A stretch of 64,000 nucleotides of DNA from Porphyromonadaceae bacterium UBA7555 (lineage in GTDB: Bacteria; Bacteroidota; Bacteroidia; Bacteroidales; Muribaculaceae): the NCBI GenBank assembly GCA_002478045.1, contig DLLT01000022.1:16059-80058 (forward strand), given 5' to 3'. The notes under the pieces were generated by a model. That model was not told the origin of the DNA. It worked only from the letters and a program-made list of their open reading frames with translations, and did no database searches. A program made the translations under genes and the position numbers. Numbering within the stretch: position 1 is the first letter of the stretch; each line of letters starts with the position of its first letter. Positions 53,050-61,490 of the stretch are shown in pieces.

Positions 53050-54954
53050 CTATCTGCCGAAGAAGGCATTGATGGATGATATGGGGAGAGTGTACATGAC
53101 GACAAGGCCATCCGGGGTATAGCCGGGAGCCGACAGACGGAAAAGGTCGCTGAGTATTCGTTCCATTTCGTCTTCGCTCAGGGGCTGACGTGCTTCTATG
53201 GCCGATGTGCGAGCCATGGCAAGAGCAAGGCGTCGTTGTATGTCGGCACCTGCGCTTTCTACACCACCGCTTTCGGCTATCTGCCGGATGATGGACACAA
53301 GATTTTCGGCCGCGCTGATACCATTGAGGGCAGCCGGGGCAGCCGAAATATTCCAGTGTGTTGCATCCTTTTTATTGATACGGAAACCCAAACGTTCCAA
53401 CTCGGGTAATATCTCAGAGGCCATAGGCGAGGCGGCGCAATCGATTTCGGCTTCTTCCTCAAAGAGTAACTGCTGGGACGGCAGTGTGCCCTGCCCCAAA
53501 CCATTGATATAGCGGTCAAACAATATCGCAATATGGGCACGGCGGGCATCTACTATCAGCAGTCCCTCCTTGTTTTCACACAAAATGTAACGGTTGTCAA
53601 AATGCATCAACCGTTTATGCGTATGGTTCGAGGCTTCACCGGTCGGTTCTGTCTCAAGCTCTATGGTGGTCTGTGTAGCGGATGCAGAAGTCTCTTCCAA
53701 CGGTATTCCGCCATCGTTGAAACGCTGATAAAGTTTTTCCCAATCTCGGTTGAGTGACGAGCTTCGTTCTGTATAACGACCTCCGCCCGCATAGCCTCCG
53801 TGATATATACCGGATACAGGTGCATCCGGCATCGAAGTAGCAAACGGATTATAATTCGGGTCCAACGAGTCGTTGACGGCGCGGTCGGGTGCCGTTGCAT
53901 TCGGATTAAGCGGCGGAATATCAGGGACATCCGTGGCATCAAAATCTATGGCCGGCGCCACATTGTACTTACCCAGCGACTCTTTGACCGCCGCCGTAAG
54001 CACCTGCCACATCAGTTGCTCGTCTTCAAACTTGATTTCGTGCTTCTGCGGATGGACATTGACGTCGACGCGATCGGCCGGCACTTCGAAGTTTATAAAG
54101 TAATTGGGCTGCACATCGGCGCTTATAAGGTCTTGATAACAGGTCATTACCGCCTTATGGAAATACGGATGACGCATATTGCGTCCGTTGACAAAAAAGT
54201 ACTGACAGGCATTGCGCCGGCGTGCCCCTTGCGGCAGGCCTACGTACCCCGTAATCTTGCCTACGGATACGGCTGTTTCGATAGGTATGATGTTATTCTC
54301 GACATTACGACCGAACAAGGCACCTATGCGCTGCTTGAGCGAGTGACGCGGCAGTTGGTATTCGAGCGCATCATTATGTATCAACGTAAAGGCCACATCA
54401 GTGTTCACCAATGCCAAGCGCTCAAATTCGTGCAGTATGTGGCTGTATTCCACCGAGTCCTTCTTGAGAAAGCGACGACGAGCCACAAAATTGAAGAACA
54501 AATGCTTGACCATAATATTGGTACCCGGAGTGCATACGCAAGGCTCTTGGCTCTGAAACTCGGAGCCCTTGATGACAATGCACGTACCCACGCTGTCGCC
54601 TGGACGCTGCGTGCGCATTTCAACTTCGCTGACGGCCACGATACTGGGCAGAGCCTCGCCTCTAAAGCCCATGGTATGGAGCGTAAACAAGTCGTCGGCA
54701 CGTCTGATCTTGGAAGTCGCATGGCGTTCGAAAGCCATACGTGCATCTATCGCCGACATTCCGCAGCCATTGTCCACTACCTGTATCAAAGTCTTTCCTG
54801 CGTCCTTGATAACTATCTGTACATCAGTGGCACCGGCATCTATAGCGTTCTCTACAAGCTCCTTAACCACCGAGGCCGGACGTTGGATCACTTCGCCGGC
54901 AGCGATTTGATTGGCCACGGCATCGGGCAGGGTTTTAATAATATTTTCGTCCAT
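53050..54954 (-). CDS. mutL: DNA mismatch repair protein MutL
   Basis: MutL links mismatch recognition by MutS to strand removal. The GHKL ATPase domain is clear: IAAGEVIQRPASVVKELVEN, ENAIDAGATD, VDNGCGM and HATSKI with FRGEALPS. The C-terminal dimerisation domain starts near residue 455 after a long linker. The usual endonuclease motif DQHAxxExxxxE is replaced by DARRAHIAILFD, so nicking activity is doubtful. The gene's -7 box lies directly against the start. The ATG at 54952-54954 would be nearly leaderless, while the ATG at 54958-54960 would fall at or before the transcript start. The gene is divergent from manA. Confidence 0.95.
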   Translation of the reverse strand: MDENIIKTLPDAVANQIAAGEVIQRPASVVKELVENAIDAGATDVQIVIKDAGKTLIQVVDNGCGMSAIDARMAFERHATSKIRRADDLFTLHTMGFRGEALPSIVAVSEVEMRTQRPGDSVGTCIVIKGSEFQSQEPCVCTPGTNIMVKHLFFNFVARRRFLKKDSVEYSHILHEFERLALVNTDVAFTLIHNDALEYQLPRHSLKQRIGALFGRNVENNIIPIETAVSVGKITGYVGLPQGARRRNACQYFFVNGRNMRHPYFHKAVMTCYQDLISADVQPNYFINFEVPADRVDVNVHPQKHEIKFEDEQLMWQVLTAAVKESLGKYNVAPAIDFDATDVPDIPPLNPNATAPDRAVNDSLDPNYNPFATSMPDAPVSGIYHGGYAGGGRYTERSSSLNRDWEKLYQRFNDGGIPLEETSASATQTTIELETEPTGEASNHTHKRLMHFDNRYILCENKEGLLIVDARRAHIAILFDRYINGLGQGTLPSQQLLFEEEAEIDCAASPMASEILPELERLGFRINKKDATHWNISAAPAALNGISAAENLVSIIRQIAESGGVESAGADIQRRLALAMARTSAIEARQPLSEDEMERILSDLFRLSAPGYTPDGLVVMYTLPISSINAFFGR

Positions 54955-54961
54955 AAGCATA

Positions 54962-54969
54962 CAAAGGTA
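54962..54969 (-). promoter_or_regulatory. -7 box of mutL
   Basis: TACCTTTG on the minus strand ends only one base before the first possible mutL ATG, implying a leaderless or near-leaderless message. No TTTG lies at -33. Confidence 0.6.
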
Positions 54970-55002
54970 GCGTTTTTTTTCGATTTTCCCGCCGAAAAGT
55001 CG

Positions 55003-55010
55003 TACCTTTG
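55003..55010 (+). promoter_or_regulatory. -7 box of manA
   Basis: TACCTTTG lies 27 bases before the manA start and back to back with the mutL box, 33 bases away. Confidence 0.65.
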
Positions 55011-55037
55011 TCGTTCAGAAAATTGACTTGACAGTAT

Positions 55038-56024
55038 ATGAACCGATTAGGCCTGATACGCTTTACACCACATTACCGCACCGTACGTTGGGGCGGGCAG
55101 CGTATAGCTCAATTTAAAAACATACACCTCGAGGACACACACGTCGGCGAGAGCTGGGAAATATCATCGCTCGAGGGTATGGAGACCGTCATAGCCGAAG
55201 GTCCGCTGTCGGGTATGACGCTTACCGATTTATTGCGCAACTACGGCGAGGAAATCCTTGGCGAGGAACTGCACGCACGTTTCAACGAGAAATTCCCGCT
55301 GCTTATCAAATTTATAGATGCAGAGGACGACTTGTCCATTCAGGTCCATCCGGACGACAGGCTATCCAACGGATGTGGTAAAACCGAGTTGTGGTACATC
55401 ATTGATGCCCAACCGGGTGCTCATATCTACTCGGGCCTCAATCGCACGCTTACGCATCGCGAGATGACGCGCATACTGGCCGAACGAACTATCACCAACG
55501 TTCTGGCCAAGCACTATTCCCAACCCGGAGATGTGTTCTACCTGCCCGCAGGACGTGTACACAGCATCGGAGCCGGAAACTTTGTTCTCGAGATACAGCA
55601 ACCCAGCGACATCACCTACCGATTGTGGGACTATGACCGCCGCGATGCCGACGGCAATTTACGACCGTTGCATATCGACCGCGCTTTACAAGCCGTAGAC
55701 TACACCCAGACAGATTTTGGATTGGCCCGTCCCCAGCTTTTGGACGACCGCGAGACCATAATCAAGCGCACGCCCTTCTTCACCGTCACCGCGTTGTGCG
55801 TCGAGGAAGCCGTCAAACTCGAAGTGGCGGCCCTTCAGTCCTTCCGTGTGCTTATGGTTGTGGAAGGCAGCGGCACCGTAGAGGACAGCAACGGCAATAC
55901 AGCCATAATATCGCGCGGACATACCGTACTGCTACCCGCTTCCACCGAATGGGTGGAAATACGAGCCACCGACCGTCCCATGCGCGTCATCACGGCTTAT
56001 ATAGAGCCTGAGATGCTTCGCTAA
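55038..56024 (+). CDS. manA: Class I mannose-6-phosphate isomerase
   Basis: This cupin-fold zinc enzyme interconverts mannose-6-phosphate and fructose-6-phosphate, feeding mannose into glycolysis or GDP-mannose synthesis. It has 328 residues, the short bacterial form. Zinc-site motifs are LSIQVHPDD and GKTELWYIID, with the downstream catalytic block VFYLPAGRVHSIGAGNFVLEIQQPSD. The C-terminal part is a second cupin-like barrel. It is followed closely by an ATP-grasp-like gene. Confidence 0.94.
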   Translation: MNRLGLIRFTPHYRTVRWGGQRIAQFKNIHLEDTHVGESWEISSLEGMETVIAEGPLSGMTLTDLLRNYGEEILGEELHARFNEKFPLLIKFIDAEDDLSIQVHPDDRLSNGCGKTELWYIIDAQPGAHIYSGLNRTLTHREMTRILAERTITNVLAKHYSQPGDVFYLPAGRVHSIGAGNFVLEIQQPSDITYRLWDYDRRDADGNLRPLHIDRALQAVDYTQTDFGLARPQLLDDRETIIKRTPFFTVTALCVEEAVKLEVAALQSFRVLMVVEGSGTVEDSNGNTAIISRGHTVLLPASTEWVEIRATDRPMRVITAYIEPEMLR

Positions 56025-56063
56025 ACGCCGCAAGTGCATTTGCGCACAATCAAGACTTGCGCT

Positions 56064-57260
56064 ATGAACCATCGGCGATGCCTACACTTATATTTTCCGG
56101 AGAATGACATCGCTCTGGCACGCGATTTATACAATTTCACCCCACCGATGCCGGCTTTACAGATGCGACTTTGCGGCCAAAGCCTGCCTATGTGGTATGG
56201 TGAAGATGGCGATGCTTTCATTGACTACGGCATTGATAGTCATTGGTATGCCGCCACTTCCGAGGCCTTTGGTCTGAGAGTGGACACCATGCCTAAATGT
56301 CTGGATGGATATATGCCCAAGCCGTGGGGATGGTCTCGCGCCTCACGCAAGGTTTTCTTAGATTCCGGCGTACGCGCCGAAGCTCTGCCCGATGACGAGG
56401 CATTGACGCGCATACGCATGCTCAGTTCGCGCCGCACCGCAGCTCTCTTGGGCCGAGCTATGGCCGAATCGCTGCCTTTTGCCATCACCGCTCCACCTCA
56501 GGTATTCACAGATACAAATACATTGGCCGAGTATATCTCCCATATGCCCCGGGGATGCATAGTCAAGATGCCGTGGTCCAATGCCGGACGAGGCAACATT
56601 GACTCAACCGCAACGCCGTTGGCGGAATTGATTCGTCGCTGCTCCGACGCCATAAAGCGCTATGGTATGGTCTGTATCGAACCGCGCCACGACCGCGTGG
56701 CAGATTTTGCCATGCTATGGACGGCTCAAGACGATGGAACAGTTGCTTATAACGGTCTGTCGCTTTTCGAGACTACGGATACGGGCGCATATACGGCCAA
56801 TATAGTCCTATCCGACAGCGATATACGTGCCATATTGCAGCAATACATTCCTGCATGGCAAATAGATACTGTAATCCGGACAATGAGGCCTGCGCTTGAA
56901 CGCATCATTGCCGGCACCTATCACGGGCCGCTGGGCGTAGATATGCTCGTAGCGCGTACAGATGCGGGATATATTCTTGATGCAGTCGTTGAAGTGAATA
57001 TGCGCCGTACAATGGGACACGTAGCGCACACCTTGGCAGCGCGACATTTGGCCGATGGCAGCATTGGACGTATGTATGTGAATATCGCCGACAAAGAGAC
57101 TGCGAACGATGCCGGATGCAATCCGATGAATGGGTGCGACATAGACGTATCCGGACGATTAAGGCACGGTCGCGTAAACCTGACGCCGCCGACAGGTCGC
57201 TTTCGCTACATCTTCGAGGCGACATCGGAACGCGTACCGTCAAAGGCTTTAAATACGTAG
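56064..57260 (+). CDS. ATP-grasp-like protein of unknown function
   Basis: This protein of about 398 residues has a pattern resembling ATP-grasp ligases. An N-terminal region (CLHLYFPENDIALARDLYNF) and a middle part with a lysine in GCIVKMPWSNAGRGNI, a plausible ATP lid, are followed by the C-terminal magnesium-site segment GPLGVDMLV ... VVEVNMRRTMGH. Such enzymes join carboxylates to amines or thiols. I do not recognise a named subfamily or substrate. An upstream GTG at 56034 is possible. The gene is 39 bases after manA and may share its promoter. It converges on rsgA. Confidence 0.6.
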   Translation: MNHRRCLHLYFPENDIALARDLYNFTPPMPALQMRLCGQSLPMWYGEDGDAFIDYGIDSHWYAATSEAFGLRVDTMPKCLDGYMPKPWGWSRASRKVFLDSGVRAEALPDDEALTRIRMLSSRRTAALLGRAMAESLPFAITAPPQVFTDTNTLAEYISHMPRGCIVKMPWSNAGRGNIDSTATPLAELIRRCSDAIKRYGMVCIEPRHDRVADFAMLWTAQDDGTVAYNGLSLFETTDTGAYTANIVLSDSDIRAILQQYIPAWQIDTVIRTMRPALERIIAGTYHGPLGVDMLVARTDAGYILDAVVEVNMRRTMGHVAHTLAARHLADGSIGRMYVNIADKETANDAGCNPMNGCDIDVSGRLRHGRVNLTPPTGRFRYIFEATSERVPSKALNT

Positions 57261-57378
57261 ATAATGCCGAGCGGATAGGACTTCAAATAAGGTGACGTTT
57301 TAGTGTCCGGAAGCCGCAATCAGAGACAGAGAATGCCGCAGACAGCTCGAATCCTTCCGCCGCTCGCAAACGATCATA

Positions 57379-58317
57379 TCATTGCGGTTTACGATACTTG
57401 CCTTGGTCTGCGTCTTCGAGTATACTGAGATAGGAAGCATAACGCGACTGAGCTATACGATTGTCGTCTAAGGCTTCGAGCACCGCGCAGCCCGGCTCAT
57501 GGGTATGCGTGCAGTTGGCAAAACGGCAGTCTTGCGACAGAGCAAACATCTCGGGGAAGTAATGGGATACTTCCTCTTTGGACATATCTATTGTGCCGAA
57601 ACCGCGGACGCCCGGAGTGTCAATGATAGCGCCGCCACCGGGAAGGTCGTACATCTCGCTGAATGTGGTGGTGTGCATCCCGGTGTCATGCGCATCGGAT
57701 ATGGCAGCTGTCTTAGCGTCAATACCCGGCACAAGGATATTGAGCAGTGTGGTCTTACCTACCCCGCTATTGCCGGCAAATAGCGCGGTTTTGCCTTGCA
57801 GATAATCGCGCAAGGCTTCGATACCGTCACCTCGTTTGGCGCTACAGTGTAACACTTTATAGCCTATGCTACGATACAAATAAGTGATGGCCTCAAGATA
57901 CTCGGACCATTCTTCGTCCAAAAGATCCGTTTTATTGAATACAAGCGCCGCCGTAACACCATACGCTTCGGCCGTAGCCAGGAAACGGTCTATGAAAGTG
58001 GTTGCCGTAGTCGGATGCGCCACCGTAGCCACAAGTACCGCGATGTCAATATTAGCCGCTATAATATGAGACTCTTTGCTCAGGTTGCTGGCGCGGCGTA
58101 TAATATAGTTGCGTCGCTGAGACACCTTGGTGATATAGTATGTATCCGCACCGCCTTCGACATAATCAATGGTGACGCAGTCTCCCACAGCTACGGGATT
58201 GGTGGTACGTATGCCTTTAAGGCGGAAATTGCCTTTGACCTTGCACGACACTTCGTTGCCGTCTTCCAGACGGACAACATAACTATTACCGGTATTGCGT
58301 ATTACTATGCCTTGCAT
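57379..58317 (-). CDS. rsgA: Ribosome small subunit-dependent GTPase A
   Basis: RsgA is a circularly permuted GTPase that checks late 30S maturation and releases RbfA. The 312 residues contain an N-terminal OB domain (1-75), then G4 FNKTD, G1 FAGNSGVGKTTLLN and G3 IDTPGVRGFG in the permuted order. The C-terminal zinc site is built from CRFANCTHTHEPGC. It is a single gene on the minus strand. Confidence 0.96.
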   Translation of the reverse strand: MQGIVIRNTGNSYVVRLEDGNEVSCKVKGNFRLKGIRTTNPVAVGDCVTIDYVEGGADTYYITKVSQRRNYIIRRASNLSKESHIIAANIDIAVLVATVAHPTTATTFIDRFLATAEAYGVTAALVFNKTDLLDEEWSEYLEAITYLYRSIGYKVLHCSAKRGDGIEALRDYLQGKTALFAGNSGVGKTTLLNILVPGIDAKTAAISDAHDTGMHTTTFSEMYDLPGGGAIIDTPGVRGFGTIDMSKEEVSHYFPEMFALSQDCRFANCTHTHEPGCAVLEALDDNRIAQSRYASYLSILEDADQGKYRKPQ

Positions 58318-58456
58318 TTAATATTTTTGGGCCCTTGCGATTGTTTGTGCACTTATTCGAATGCGTAAAGTTACGACTTTTTTTGCGTACTCAACTCTTT
58401 ATTGAGCCGAAACAAGCCAAACAGACGCACTCGAAAATGTTTTTTGAAGATATTTA

Positions 58457-58486
58457 TTGCAATTTATCGGAAAATTGCTACCTTTG
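58457..58486 (+). promoter_or_regulatory. Promoter of the DUF2582 gene
   Basis: TTGC (58457-58460) and TACCTTTG (58479-58486) are spaced 18 bases apart. Confidence 0.65.
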
Positions 58487-58567
58487 CAGCCAATTCTAAG
58501 GTATATTGTACTTACATACAGGATTTATCACAACAACATCGTTTAACAATCAAAAAACATTGCAACT

Positions 58568-58777
58568 ATGAACGAAGAAACAATCGGTCTGAATGCCGGT
58601 GCTGTATGGAATGCTCTCAACGAAGCCGAAGTCCTAGGCTCCAAACAGCTCAAAAAAGTCACCAAACTCAAAGACAAGGAACTGTACGCCGCCATAGGCT
58701 GGCTGGCACGCGAAGGCAAGATTGTCATCGCCGCCGATCCCAAAGATCCGAAAGAATTCCTCTTCTCGCTGGCTTAA
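58568..58777 (+). CDS. Winged-helix protein (DUF2582)
   Basis: This 69-residue winged-helix domain protein is common in Bacteroidota. Its helices are GLNAGAVWNALNEAEVLGS, KQLKKVTKLKDKELYAAIGW and the wing EGKIVIAADPKDPKEFLFSL. Its short length, strong promoter and strong terminator suggest a well-expressed small nucleic-acid-binding protein. Its targets are unknown. Confidence 0.88.
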   Translation: MNEETIGLNAGAVWNALNEAEVLGSKQLKKVTKLKDKELYAAIGWLAREGKIVIAADPKDPKEFLFSLA

Positions 58778-58814
58778 CGCACGCCAACTCACCATCTGTA
58801 CGCAGATGGTTGCT

Positions 58815-58864
58815 ATAACAGACGGCGGCGATACCTTTCTAGGGGCATCGCCGCCGTCTGTTAT
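58815..58864 (+). terminator. Bidirectional terminator between the DUF2582 gene and maf
   Basis: A perfect 18-bp stem (ATAACAGACGGCGGCGAT and its complement) encloses a 14-base loop between converging genes. Confidence 0.85.
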
Positions 58865-58876
58865 GTTGTACTTGGT

Positions 58877-59476
58877 TTATGCAAATTCGAGTATATGCTT
58901 GTATAGCGCGTGTAAAGGTAGTCCCATAACATTGTAGAAACAGCCCCGTATACCTTCTATGGCTACCGCGCCTATCCATTCCTGAATACCATAAGCGCCG
59001 GCCTTGTCTAACGGCACAAATGTTCGGACATAGTCACGTACTTGTCGGTCGGACAACGCGCCGAAACGTACATACGTTGTCTCGGCAAAAGTCTCCCGAC
59101 GTCCGGCCGTAGCCAAGGTGACACCTGTGACCACTATATGCTCGTCCGAAGCTAAGGACGAGAGCATACGACAAGCATCGTCCTCATCACAGGGTTTACC
59201 TAAAATATCGCCTTTATGTATCACGACCGTATCGGCCGTAATCAAAAGCTCATCGGATTTCAACTCGCGATGATAGGACTCGCTCTTGAGACGCGAAAGA
59301 TATGTCGGAACTTCTATCGCCGACAACGATGACGGGTAGACTTCGTCTGCATCTATATTGACTATCTCAAACGAAGGAATTATCATTCCCAACAACTGAC
59401 GGCGGCGAGGCGATTGACTGGCCAGCATCACCCGACGTGTAGTGGGAGACATTGATTGCGGCAATTCTTGAACCAT
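58877..59476 (-). CDS. maf: Maf-like nucleoside triphosphate pyrophosphatase
   Basis: Maf proteins hydrolyse non-canonical or modified nucleoside triphosphates such as dTTP/UTP or m7GTP. It has 199 residues. The N-terminal signature is MLASQSPRRRQLL, the catalytic aspartate is in LITADTVVIHKGDILGKP, and YGIQEWIGAVAIEGIRGCFYNVMGLP closes the pocket. It is the last gene of a minus-strand run with kdsC (gap 62) and DUF2520. Confidence 0.94.
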   Translation of the reverse strand: MVQELPQSMSPTTRRVMLASQSPRRRQLLGMIIPSFEIVNIDADEVYPSSLSAIEVPTYLSRLKSESYHRELKSDELLITADTVVIHKGDILGKPCDEDDACRMLSSLASDEHIVVTGVTLATAGRRETFAETTYVRFGALSDRQVRDYVRTFVPLDKAGAYGIQEWIGAVAIEGIRGCFYNVMGLPLHALYKHILEFA

Positions 59477-59538
59477 AACATTATATTTTATATGATACAG
59501 TACTTAATTTCAAATATATACCATATAAGCAAATCACA

Positions 59539-60063
59539 CTACCACCCAAAGGCATCGGCATGACTCATCCACAAGCCTTTCGCTTTAAGTATTTGTTCAA
59601 GAAGTTCGCGCCCTACCCCATATCCGCCAGATGCTTGCGTGATATATTGTGCCGTATCTTTGATCTCTGCAGCAGCATCTGCCGGAGCTACGGCCAACCC
59701 TACGCGTCGCATACATTGAATGTCGGGAATATCATCGCCTACGTATGCAACATCGTCTTTACTCAGCCCATTCTCGGCAAGCCATCTGTCCATAACCGGA
59801 CCTTTGTCCGCCGCCTTGATATATATATCTTTGATGCCAAGCATAGTATAGCGGTTGACTATAGCCGGGGTGTCGGCCCCGGTGATTATGGCTATGTGCA
59901 AACCGCGCTTTACCGCCAACTGCATGGCATAACCATCCTTGATATTGACCATACGCCGAGGTACTCCATCATCACCCACTGGAATGGTAGAGGGAGACAA
60001 GACGCCGTCTACATCGAAAATCACTCCTTGTATTCTGCGTAAATCAAAGGCTGTTTTACTCAT
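59539..60063 (-). CDS. kdsC: 3-deoxy-D-manno-octulosonate 8-phosphate phosphatase (KdsC-like HAD)
   Basis: This HAD-superfamily phosphatase removes phosphate from Kdo-8-phosphate during LPS core synthesis. It has 174 residues. The nucleophile motif is VIFDVDGVLS, motif II is IITGADTPA, and motif IV is VAYVGDDIPDIQCM. There is no cap domain, as expected for the C0 subclass. It lies 6 bases after the DUF2520 gene, an arrangement usual in Bacteroidales. Confidence 0.92.
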   Translation of the reverse strand: MSKTAFDLRRIQGVIFDVDGVLSPSTIPVGDDGVPRRMVNIKDGYAMQLAVKRGLHIAIITGADTPAIVNRYTMLGIKDIYIKAADKGPVMDRWLAENGLSKDDVAYVGDDIPDIQCMRRVGLAVAPADAAAEIKDTAQYITQASGGYGVGRELLEQILKAKGLWMSHADAFGW

Positions 60064-60069
60064 AAAGTC

Positions 60070-60852
60070 TTACTTGGAATTGTTATTCATAATGTCTTGC
60101 GACATAATTCGATATATATCGGACCACATCCCCTCAAGACGCCGCAAATGTTTCTCCATTGTATGGATATCGCCACGAGCCGCGGGCCCGGTTTGCGAGG
60201 CTCCGGCGCCGCATTCCATGGCCTTGGCGAGCGTCTCGCGTAGCAACGGCGCAAAGACTTCGAGCGAACACCCTGCCTCGCGTTTGAGGATATCTTCGGC
60301 TATCGTCCACAAATGATTGGCGAAGTTGCACGCAAATACCGCGGCAAGGTGCAGTGTTGCACGAGTATCGGATCCGGCATAGCGAACTTTGGGGCTTATG
60401 CGCAAAGCCAAATTCATTAGAACTTCAGACACATCATCGTCCGCCCCCTCAATGAAAAAGGGCACTTCGGACATATCAATTTGCCTATTGTTGCTGAACG
60501 TCTGTAGGGGGTAGAACACTCCGCGGCGAGCCTGGACAAGTGCGTCCATAGGTGCCGTACCCGAGGTATGCGCCACAATTCCCGCCACATCTCCCATGGA
60601 GGCTGACACGGTGGGGATAGCATCATCCTTGACCGCTACAATATACACATCTAAATCACGCGGTAATGCAGAGATGGCTCCGCCCGAAACATTCAAGGGC
60701 GCAGCGATGGATAATGCATGACTCTCATTGCGCGACCATACGCCGACAAGGCATCCTGTTTGAGCAAGTGCCTCGGCCAGGTGTCCGGCAACATTACCGG
60801 CGCCTACTATAGCTACACGTGGCTGCGGTGAGAATTGTTCTGTCACGGTCAT
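60070..60852 (-). CDS. Rossmann-fold DUF2520 protein
   Basis: This 260-residue predicted NAD(P)-binding protein has the N-terminal Rossmann motif VAIVGAGNVAGHLAEALAQTG, then an F420-oxidoreductase-like strand pattern. The C-terminal helical DUF2520 domain (HLAAVFACNFANHLWTIAEDIL) resembles that of 6-phosphogluconate/ketopantoate-type dehydrogenases. The substrate is unknown. The ATG at 60850-60852 overlaps the nitroreductase stop by 4 bases, so the two are coupled. Confidence 0.88.
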   Translation of the reverse strand: MTVTEQFSPQPRVAIVGAGNVAGHLAEALAQTGCLVGVWSRNESHALSIAAPLNVSGGAISALPRDLDVYIVAVKDDAIPTVSASMGDVAGIVAHTSGTAPMDALVQARRGVFYPLQTFSNNRQIDMSEVPFFIEGADDDVSEVLMNLALRISPKVRYAGSDTRATLHLAAVFACNFANHLWTIAEDILKREAGCSLEVFAPLLRETLAKAMECGAGASQTGPAARGDIHTMEKHLRRLEGMWSDIYRIMSQDIMNNNSK

Positions 60853-61403
60853 TCGCCCTCGGCAGAGGCCTTCCAGGTGTTGATATGCACCTTCTCCCAC
60901 ATTAGTTTGGCAGGGTCTACGGGACGCCGCGTTTCGTTTTTATATCCAAAGGTCACGATGCACTCTACCACCAAATGCGGCGGTAAGCCGATGATATCGC
61001 GCACAACATCTTCGGAAGGTTCGTCATTGGCATCGAAACGGCCGCGCACCTGTATCCAGCACGAACCAATACCTAATGCTTCGGCTTGCAACTGCATAAA
61101 CACAGCCGCTATGGACATATCCTCCACGAAACATTCGCTGCGCTCCGGATCGGCGGCAACGACTACGGCGAAGGCGGCTCCTGCCACCGGATGCGCACCG
61201 GCCGGCTTACATTTTGACAGTGCGACAAGTGCATCACGATCATCGATGACTACAAATTGCCAAGGCCGGGCGCTCTTGCTGGTAGGCGCAAGCAAAGCTG
61301 CCTCGACAATAGTTTTTACATCATCGGCCGGAATGGGTTGTTCGGTGTATCGACGAATACTGTGGCGTTGTAACAGCATTTCGTGAAAATCAAATTCTGC
61401 CAT
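60849..61403 (-). CDS. Nitroreductase-family FMN oxidoreductase
   Basis: This 184-residue flavin-dependent reductase of the NfsB/FRP-like fold has the FMN-contact motifs RHSIRRYTEQPIPADDV and APTSKSARPWQF and the C-terminal region ESIIGLPPH-like (DIIGLPPHLVVECIVTFGY). Members reduce nitro groups, quinones or flavins. The physiological substrate is unknown. I chose the ATG at 61401-61403 (MAEFDFHEMLLQ). It is coupled to the DUF2520 gene. Confidence 0.9.
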   Translation of the reverse strand: MAEFDFHEMLLQRHSIRRYTEQPIPADDVKTIVEAALLAPTSKSARPWQFVVIDDRDALVALSKCKPAGAHPVAGAAFAVVVAADPERSECFVEDMSIAAVFMQLQAEALGIGSCWIQVRGRFDANDEPSEDVVRDIIGLPPHLVVECIVTFGYKNETRRPVDPAKLMWEKVHINTWKASAEGE

Positions 61404-61490
61404 ATTTTTATATCTTTGGATAGGAGTTGTCGTATAGGTGAAACCGGACTCGAGCAATAAGGGCATTAGCTTCGAAAGCCAAGCGATATA

